A model generated the notes under the pieces. It made no database searches. It was not told the origin of the DNA and saw nothing but the letters and a program-made list of their open reading frames with translations. A DNA stretch of 64,000 bases, taken from positions 2,813,501 to 2,877,500 of the forward strand of contig JAULJL010000034.1 of NCBI GenBank assembly GCA_030761205.1, written 5' to 3'. Made by a program: the position numbers and the translations under genes. Source of the DNA: Fremontodendron californicum. Lineage: Eukaryota; Streptophyta; Magnoliopsida; Malvales; Malvaceae. The stretch's first letter is position 1, and each line of letters starts with the position of its first letter. This document shows, one piece after another, positions 56,914-64,000 of the stretch.

Positions 56914-58200
56914 CAAGCACACAATTAAAAGATTACCTCTTTCTCCAGTTTTGATGTAAAGTGTGTGCTCATAAGGACACTTGTGAAAGCCAGCCTTACT
57001 GAAGTAGTTGTCAATCCGACTGTACCAAGCTCGTGGAGCTTGTTTCAGTCCATAAAGAGCCATTTTCAGCTTATAGACCATATGCTTACTTCCCTTCTTT
57101 TCATAACCTGGAGGTTGCTCCACAAAAACTTGCTCTTCAAGCTCTCCATGTAAAAAAGCAGACTTGACATCAAGTTGATAAATGGTCCACTCATTCATGG
57201 CAGCTAATGAAATAACCATTCTTATTGTGTCATGCCTTGCCACTGGTGCAAAAACTTCAGAATAGTCAATTCCATACTCTTGAGTGTACCCTTTAGCTAC
57301 TAAACGAGCCTTGAGCTTGTCAACTTCCCCTTTTTCATTCAGCTTTGTTTTGTAAACCCATTTAACCCCCACTGTTTTTTCTCCTTCTGGCAGTTCCACT
57401 AATTCCCATGTGTTGTTTCTTTCAATAGCTTCAATCTCTGCATCCATAGCCTTTCTCCATTTTGAGCTTTTGATTGCCTCATTAAATGTAATAGGATCAC
57501 TTCCTGCAAATAAGGCGAGATGGGCTAATGTGTCTTCATCTGAGAGTTCTTCACCACTGGTGTAGTCATCCATCCAAGCTGGTCTTCTCCTTGGGCGTTG
57601 TAATGAAGTTTCAACAACCTCATTTACACTGTCAGATCCAGATTCGTTTGATTCTTCCCCATGTACTTCCTCTTCAGCTTTCTCATTGCCCTCAAGTTCA
57701 AGAGCTACTGAGATCCCCTGCACTTTGTCTTCCCAGTCCCAGCTGCTGTTTTCATCAAACACCACATCTCTGGAAATGCAAATCTTCTTTGTTATAGGAT
57801 TGTAGAGACGATAGGCCTTAGATTCTTCACTTACACCAAGCAGTACACATTTCTCTCCTTTAGCATCGAGCTTCAATCTCTTTGGATCAGGAACATGCAC
57901 ATAAGCCACACAGCCAAATATTCTGAAGTGATCAACAGCTGGTTGGTGACCAGACCAAGCTTCTTCTGGTGTCATATTGCTCACAGAAAAAGTTGGACTC
58001 CGGTTGAGAACATGCACACTCCAATTAACTGCCTCAGGCCAGAAAGCCTTTGGCATATTTTTGTTTGCCAGCAGACTCCTCACCATATTCATAATGGTTC
58101 TGTTTCTCCTTTCTGATACACCATTCTGCTGTGGTGTGTATGCTGCAGTCAATTGTCTCTTGATTCTATTGCTTTCACATATATCTGCAAATTCATAGAT
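56911..58200 (-). pseudogene. Copia integrase C-terminus and reverse transcriptase N-terminus
   Basis: An open frame in which integrase residues (YTPQQNGVSERRNRTIMNMVRSLL, the region holding the catalytic Glu) precede reverse transcriptase (WVYKTKLNEKGEVDKLKARLVAKGY, QLDVKSAFLHGEL, LYGLKQAPRAWY). It is joined to the upstream integrase part by a one-base deletion near 58199. Confidence 0.9.
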
Positions 58201-58604
58201 GTGTATTCTCCCCCACGATCTGTTCGAAGGCATTGAATGTTCCTTCCTGTCTCATTCTCAACTCTTGCTTTAAATTTCTTAAACATTTCAATAGCTTCAG
58301 ATTTTTCTTTTAGAAAATACACCCATGTCTTTCTACTAAAATCATCAGTAAAAGTTATGAAGTACCTCTTGTTGCTGTTGGAGGTTGGATTCAGAGGCCC
58401 ACATATGTCTGAGTGTACTAGTTGCAGAACCTGCTTAGCTCTCCAAGTGCTCCTTTTGGGAAATGATTCTCTGTGTTGCTTTGCAATCATGCATTCTTCA
58501 CATACATGAGATGGAACTTCAATATGGGGAAGCCCTTTCACCATTCTTTTCTGCTGCAAAGTTCTGAGTCCATTGAAGTTTAAGTGCCCAAACCTGTAGT
58601 GTCA
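58199..58604 (-). pseudogene. Copia integrase N-terminus
   Basis: Contains the tail of the integrase zinc finger (CEECMIAKQHRESFP) and the D,D core (LVHSDICGPL, FTDDFSRKTWVYFL, LRTDRGGEYTS). A stop codon at 58602-58604, in place of the Trp of the W-H-x-R-F-G-H-L pre-integrase motif, separates it from the protease part. Confidence 0.88.
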
Positions 58605-59230
58605 TAGCCATGAGGAATCTGGAATAGTTGATTTGAGACAAGCTTGATCTTCAAAAGTTTTTGTTTTCAGTTGAAACATCCGATTTCCGGACATTTTAAC
58701 AACAGTAACTAACCCCTCTTTTGGATCGTGAATTTGGCAGTTTCCCTTCTGGATCACAATTGCACAACCTGTTTCTTGCAATTGTCCTAGGCTGATCAGA
58801 TTGCTTCTAAGTTCTGGCACATAAAACACATCATCTATATTCTGCATCTTTTTGTTCATCATTACTTTAACACTTCCCTTTCCCATTACACACATGCTAG
58901 AATCATTACCAAGCTTGACTTTTTCTCTGAAAGCTTCATTTAAATCACAGAAAAGTTTTTTGTTACCTGTCATGTGATTGCTGCATCCAGAATCAAGATA
59001 CCATATCTCTCCATTTTCAGCTAGCTTGTTCTCAATGTAAGCCATCAACAATACTTCTTCTTCTTCTGTCTCTGCAAAATTTGCCTTTTCTTCTGATTTA
59101 ACAGGGCATTCCCATTGAAAATGGCCAGTTTTATGGCAGTTGTAGCATTCAATGGATGCCTTGTCAAATCTTTCTGCACCAATACCACGACCACGTCTCC
59201 TTCTTCCTCTGAAGCTTCCACGACCTCTGC
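58602..59230 (-). pseudogene. Copia zinc knuckle and protease
   Basis: A frame with the CCHC knuckle (CYNCHKTGHFQWEC, about 59100-59145 minus) and the aspartic protease motif (LDSGCSNHMTG). It is offset by one base from the gag frame, with the shift near 59230. Confidence 0.85.
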
Positions 59231-59905
59231 TCCTTCAAATGAATTTCCAGCATGTGTCACTTTGAGGGCTTGCTCTTCCTCGAAGTGATTGGACATACGT
59301 TGTTCATGCACTATCAGTGAACTTTGCAACTCATCTACTGACATAGTGACGATGTCATTAGATTCTTCTATTGAACATACCACATAATTGAATTTAGGAG
59401 TCTTAGAGCGTAGAATTTTCTCTATGACTGTCACTTCTTCCAACTTCTCTCCATGCATCCTCATACGGTTTGCGACAGTCAGTGTTCTTGCGAAGTACTC
59501 ATCAACAGATTCACCAGCTTTCATTTGCAGAATTTCAAACTCTTTGCGAAGAGCTTGCAACTGGGCACGTTTGACTCTACTAGTGCCTTGATACTTCTTC
59601 TTTAGGGAGTCCCATATATATTTGGCAGTGTCCTTCTTGAGAAGAGTCTCAAGAATGGTTCGATCAATTGCTTGAAACAGAAAATTTTTTACCTTCAGAT
59701 CCTTCAGCTTCAATTCTGACATTGCTTTTGACTGTGCCTCAGTTAGAACCATTCCTTCTCTTGCTTCTGGGATTCCTTCCTCAATAAGTCCCCGATATTC
59801 CTTCGATCTTAGAAAGTTCTCCATCAGCATGCTCCAATGATCATAGTGACCATCGAGCCTTGGGATTGCTGGTTGAACAAATCCGCTATTTCCTTCAGAT
59901 GCCAT
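59045..59905 (-). pseudogene. Copia gag
   Basis: Starts MASEGNSGFVQPAIPRLDG with a gag (UBN2-like) body (HWSMLMENFLRSKEYRGLIEEG, IWDSLKKKYQG, LQALRKEFEILQMKAGESVDEYFAR). The last ~60 residues from about 59230 are out of frame, so the real gag ends at the frameshift. Confidence 0.88.
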
Positions 59906-59944
59906 TGCTAATCACGGAAGGCTGCTGCTTCAAATGATCAGGCC

Positions 59945-59967
59945 TCTAACCTGGCTCGGATACCAAA
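59945..59967 (-). other. Copia primer-binding site
   Basis: Next to the 5' LTR the minus strand reads TTTGGTATCCGAGCCAGGTT, complementary to the 3' end of initiator tRNA-Met with one mismatch (the usual form is TGGTATCAGAGC). Confidence 0.85.
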
Positions 59968-60200
59968 TGTTGAATATCAGAAAAAACTGAAAGTTTAACA
60001 ATTGATATTTGAAGAAAGAAAACATACTTCTGGAATTGAAAGATAATTGGCCTTTAAATAGCCTTACATCCAACAACATAATCGTAACAAACCTAGAAAC
60101 AAGGAACAACATCTCTGCAAATTCAAAAACACTTAACAACCTAATCATGATTCCTAGTTAATAGGATTTATTAACAGAAAAACAAATACTGACTTTAACA
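59968..60200 (-). repeat. 5' LTR of the copia element
   Basis: 233 bases; four mismatches to the 3' LTR. Confidence 0.93.
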
Positions 60201-60205
60201 TTAGC

Positions 60206-60863
60206 AAAATTCTTTTTTAAGAAAATTGAGATTTTAGACTTTAATCATTTATTTTCTCTCGTGGATTTCTTTATATGTGCAAAAAATAAAACTATACAAA
60301 AGAAAATTCTTATTTTCAATAGTGATAGCAAAACTTAAAAAGAATTCTAATTATTGAACAAAAAATATAAATATAATTCAAAAGATAATTAGATTATTTC
60401 AAAGTATTTAAAAAAAAATGATGTCATTGCATAAAAAATACGAGCCAATAGTAGTTTTTTTTTAAAAAAAAAAACTAAAAACATTTTTATAGTAACAATT
60501 AACAAAGGACTTAAATTTAAAGTTTGAAGAATATTGGACGTCGAATTAAAAAAAAAAGCAAAAGAATATTGGACCATTTTCTTTTAAAAAGAGAGAAATT
60601 GGACCATTGGGATTATTAATCTTTTAATATTTGATAAATCTGAAGAATGAGGAACCTGCAAATCGGACGGTTCAGATTGAATGCAGTTTTCAACTGCCAA
60701 CCGGATCCAGATCACAGGCGGGGCCCATGTGCGCATGATGCGGATTCCGTAAGAAGCACACCTGAACAAAGCTAGGCTCCAGCACCACCCCTCCCTCTCT
60801 CTCTCTTTCAATTTCCCAAAAAGCCAAACAGCGCCCGCCGATTCCGACTCGCCTTGATCGACA
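60206..60863 (+). promoter_or_regulatory. Upstream region of the TH1 gene
   Basis: AT-rich to about 60600, then GC-richer with a CT-rich leader (CCCTCCCTCTCTCTCTCTTTC, about 60788-60810) before the start codon. Confidence 0.45.
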
Positions 60864-63252
60864 ATGAACAGATACAAGGCACAACGGCGAGTCCAAATCG
60901 ACGAATCGGAGACCCCGAAGTACGACGACGATGTGCAAGACGAAGAACAACAAGAAGAAAACGGGATGCGATTGAGACCGTCGGAAAGCAATGTGACGGA
61001 AGATCAGGAGCCCTTCGTGGGAGTCAAAGTCAGACGAAAAGCTTCCCTCCGTCGAGAATACAAAGGAGACTACTTGGATATCCCCTCCCGTCCCTTCTTA
61101 ATGAAGATCTTGCAAAAACAAGGTTACCCTTTTCCACCTTTTTTTTTTTTCTAATTTTTTTTTTTTTTATAAAAAATTGATCGCAACAATTAAAAAAAAG
61201 CCTTCCTTTGCGGCATTGCCTATAATTTATATGAAACGAAAATTGCGGTAGAAAATATTGTTTTTTTTTGGTAATTTTTGGGAATGATAATTGAGATTTT
61301 CTCTTATTGTGCTAATGAAACCTGCAGGTGACAAGCAAGTTTTGTTTGCCGATAAAGTTTTGAAGTTCACTTCATCGGGGAAGATGACACGGCGGGTTCT
61401 TATGATTACTGATTTTGCAATATACATTGTTGACCCTGACACCAATGCACTTAAACGCCGGATAGCTTTAGCAGCCGTAGATAAGATGTGTTTGAGTGAA
61501 TTAAGCGATAATTTCTTCGCGATTATCATTCCAACGGAGTATGATTTACTTATGGCCAGTACTCGCAAAACTGAAATCGTCACCGTCTTGGTTGAAGCTA
61601 CCAAGAGTGCTTCTGATTATGAACTTGAGGTGGTTTTTTCCAATAGGTAATAGATATTTATTCAACTTCCATTGATATGTTTTTTGGTCTGTTTCATTGC
61701 TTTAATTAAATTGTTAAGCTTTGTTTTGAACCACTATGCTTAACTAATGTTGTTAAAGTTATTAGCATTATGCAAACACCTTCATGTTTTAGTGTGAGTG
61801 GTTGATTGGGGCTTGCGACTCGCGTCTTCTATTGGCAATTTCGTTCTTTTCTTAATATGCACATTTGTATCTGCAAAGGTTTCGTGTTAATGAATTTTGT
61901 TGAAAATACCTGACATTGATTTCTGAGAGGGGATCATACACCAACAAGAATCAGCTTTCTTGTTGAAGGGGAAATATAGAAGATATAGCATATCCGCATT
62001 AGAATTTAGAAGCTAAGAGGTACAGAAAAAAGGCTGCTTTGCAAACAAAGAAATGGAGGTTTTGGCTCTAGAAGATATAAGTTTAGTATAAGAGCCTTTA
62101 AAGAAATCATTGGGTATCTGCTATAATTTTGCTATAGATGGCATTTCTAGGATAGTGTGACATAAATCTCAGCTATGTTATCCGGACTCTTCATTTTTTT
62201 AAAAATACCTGTGTCCGTTATCTGTATCCGATACATATTCAGACATGGTATGGAGGTATAATCCTCTAAATATGTGGAAAAACTTAGGAAAAAATTGAGC
62301 ATACCTGTGTCGGACACATATCCATATCCGACACTCATCCTGAGTCCGGGTAACATAGAATCTCAATGACATCAGGCTTCTCATTGGAGGATAATTTCAA
62401 GCATAATGTTAGTTCAGTTGCTAAGAAGGAGATTTTCTTCTTTTATTTTTGGCATAAATACAAATTTGGCCCTCGAAGTATGCAACTTAAATCATTTTGG
62501 CCCTTATTTTTTTATTTGGATCACTTTAGCCCTCATACTATTATCTTCAGTCAATTTAGCCTAAATTTATTGAAAACGTTAACTTTTTGGTCAATTTTTG
62601 ATCAATTTTTTGTTTATTTATGGTTTTTTTTTTTTTTTTTTTATTTCTTATAAATTAGCCTAAATTTAATGAAATTGCTAGTCTCATACTCTCACGCTAT
62701 CAATTTTCGTTAAATTTATACGATATCGACAAAAATAATAGATTGATGGCCAAATTGACTCAAAAAAAAGAATAAGGGCCAAAATGATTTAAGCTGCATA
62801 CTTCGAGGGCCAAATTTGTATTTATAACTTTATTTTTTTTATCTTGCATTCGATGATAAATTTTCCCTGGCTTTATTAAAAATTTATCAGACTGTTGGTT
62901 TCTGTCTATTTATCTTTTTTATCTATTAATCTTATGTTTCATTTTCTTTTGTTAGGTTTGAATATAATGCTTCTGCTGACCTCGTTAAGGAAGTTCAGTT
63001 TGAGGAAGTTGAAGGTTTGTGACATAATGCACTTTACTCCTGTGGTATACTGGTTTTACGTGTCACTAAAACGCGCTTATTTTTGCAAATCTCAGGGGGT
63101 ATTAGAACAAGAATTGTGAGGAACTAATTGAGTTGCCAACATGTATTTTCATCGAGTGAGACCTTACGGTGAATTGCACTCTGCAAAATGCAAACATGAA
63201 TGATTCATTGCTCTTTGTCAGGTTCTGCTTTGCTTGGAGGCCACCCTCAAAA
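60864..63252 (+). CDS. Myosin TH1 (class I myosin tail) domain protein, partial
   Basis: Coding exons in the window are 60864-61122, 61328-61646, 62956-63014 and 63222-63252, in phase (222 residues); the gene continues past 64000. The N-terminal ~60 residues are acidic and basic low-complexity. From about 68 on the sequence matches the TH1 tail of class I myosins (YKGDYLDIPSRPFLMKIL, GDKQVLFADKVLKF, MTRRVLMITDFAIYIVDP, RIALAAVDKMCLSELSDNFFAIII, DLLMAS..KTEIVTVL). TH1 binds acidic phospholipids. Plants have no class I myosins, but a motor-less TH1 protein family exists; here there is no motor domain upstream. A membrane-association role is inference. Intron 2 holds a MITE and a foldback element; intron 4 holds a MITE copy. 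Confidence 0.85.
62173..62358 (+). mobile_element. hAT-like MITE, copy I (TH1 intron 2)
   Basis: 186 bases, CTATGTTATCCGGACTCTTC to GAGTCCGGGTAACATAG; flanks AATCTCAG and AATCTCAA match at 7 of 8 positions. Confidence 0.9.
62452..62829. mobile_element. Foldback element in TH1 intron 2
   Basis: The left end (ATAAATACAAATTTGGCCCT, then CGAAGTATGCAACTTAAATC) is inverted almost exactly at the right end, over about 60 bases. The flanks both contain TTTATTTTT, consistent with a target duplication of about 9 bases, so a MULE-derived MITE is likely. Confidence 0.75.
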
Positions 63253-63809
63253 GTATGTAGCTTATTCTTTTACACATTAATATATTGTTTGTAATTCTTA
63301 TTTTTTTTTTAAAAAAAAAATTAGCTTTCTTTCCAGTGGATTATGAGATGTGATATCTTCACACTTGGTTAGAAATTGTCGTAATAGAAGATGCCTTCTT
63401 TGTGTAACTTTAATGAAGTATACTATTTTCTGCGATTCAAGTTTTGTGTTCTGATCCATGTGAAATTGTTCTCGCATGGGATTTTGTTTGGGACAGATGA
63501 AAAATTGCATGATATGCTGCCAATTTGAGTAGCATAATGAAAAAGGTGCATGGGGTTTTTTTTTTCCTGGTTTTTTGCACAAGAGGAAAGCACCAAAGTT
63601 AGAACTTAGAATTTCCTTCTTACTTCATCCTACCATTTGAACCAAGTCTGAGTAGGCCTGAGATAATAATAATTTCAAGGATTTTCTGGCTGGTCGCAGT
63701 TCCTTTTTTCCACAAGTCTGTAGATGCCTCGTTGTATTTTAAGAACACAAAGTGCCTTGCTGATTTATTTGATTCTGTTATTCAAGATGCAAATTATCAT
63801 GGATAGTAG

Positions 63810-64000
63810 TTTCAACATTCCGACTCTTCATTTTTCTTGAAGTACTTGTGTCCGACACCCACGTCCGACTCATATCTGGATATGAGTATAGAGATATGAT
63901 CCTTCAAAGACTCTAAATACATAGAAATCTTGGAAAAAATTGAACATACTCATGTCGGGCACATACCCGTGTCTGACACTCACACTCGAGTCCGAGTAAC
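63810..64000 (+). mobile_element. hAT-like MITE, copy J (TH1 intron 4), cut by window end
   Basis: Aligned from TTCAACATTCCGACTCTTCA through ATGATCCTTCAAAGACTCTA to CACTCGAGTCCGAGTAAC, where the window stops just before the end of the element. The left end is degraded, so the left flank of the duplication is not readable. Confidence 0.85.

Larger units (their letters stand above)
55694..60200 (-). mobile_element. Complete-length Ty1/copia LTR retrotransposon, inactive
   Basis: 4507 bases on the minus strand. Identical-length 233-base LTRs (55694-55926 and 59968-60200) begin TGTTGAATATC and end ACTTTAACA, and differ at four positions (98.3% identity). The 5-base target duplication TTAGC flanks the element exactly (55689-55693 and 60201-60205). 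A purine tract AAGGGAGAG abuts the 3' LTR, and a primer-binding site complementary to initiator tRNA-Met abuts the 5' LTR. Gene order is gag, protease, integrase, reverse transcriptase, RNase H, which is the copia order. The coding region carries at least two frameshifts and two nonsense changes, so it cannot move on its own. The high LTR identity indicates a recent insertion. Confidence 0.95.

Noticed and set aside
57528..58198. Several plus-strand frames across the copia element
   Set aside because: Antisense shadows of the polyprotein.
25079..64000. Interpretation of the regularly repeated 180-bp elements as a CRISPR-like array or miRNA cluster
   Set aside because: Copies are kilobases apart, in both orientations, have transposon end repeats and target duplications, and the sequence is from a plant nucleus.
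1..64000. tRNA, rRNA or snoRNA genes
   Set aside because: I looked for tRNA-like A/B boxes and rRNA strings and found none beyond the primer-binding site complementary to initiator tRNA-Met; a dedicated tRNA scan was not possible.

Overview
The window is nuclear DNA of a dicotyledonous plant. It is AT-rich, its genes have GT..AG introns, and the proteins match angiosperm-specific families: an ATL21-type RING protein with a wall-associated-kinase-like ectodomain, a chloroplast sigma factor, a group III WRKY factor, a PP2C76-type phosphatase, and Ty1/copia and Athila-like Ty3/gypsy elements. I cannot fix the species from sequence alone. Seven host protein-coding genes are supported, the last one cut by the window end.

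Region 1 (1-16285) is a nested Ty3/gypsy cluster. A truncated Athila-like pol fragment (8298-10860, minus) sits between two inverted arms of about 4.9 kb (3150-8124 and 10906-15755). Each arm carries, between pol and the LTR, an intronless two-gene cassette: a 178-residue protein I do not recognise and a divergent LOG-type cytokinin-activating enzyme. Damage is complementary: the left arm keeps an intact LOG and a nonsense-truncated partner, while the right arm keeps the full partner and a frameshifted LOG. Further LTR and 3'-internal copies are stacked in tandem to the left. This gene-carrying palindrome is the most unusual object in the window.

Region 2 (16286-25754) holds an ATL21-like RING-H2 gene (two exons) and a PP2C76-like phosphatase gene (eight coding exons), separated by AT-rich repeats. 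Region 3 (25755-38640) holds a DnaJ/DUF3444 gene with an uninterrupted coding exon and, convergent with it, the plastid sigma factor gene SIGE/SIG5, whose upstream region is packed with ACGT (G-box type) cores. Region 4 (38640-52900) has a decayed LINE RNase H fragment, an extremely AT-rich foldback block, the group III WRKY gene, and a UBC10/28-type ubiquitin-conjugating enzyme on the minus strand. Region 5 (52900-60600) is intergenic and contains a structurally complete copia element (55694-60200) with 233-bp LTRs, a TTAGC target duplication and a broken reading frame. Region 6 (60600-64000) begins a gene for a myosin-tail (TH1) domain protein.

A 160-200 bp MITE-like family recurs ten times. 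Seven copies have exact or 7/8-matching 8-bp target duplications, which points to hAT-type mobilisation. All ten copies lie in introns: one per coding intron in UBC, and in four of the five introns of SIGE, where the fifth intron has a different foldback element.
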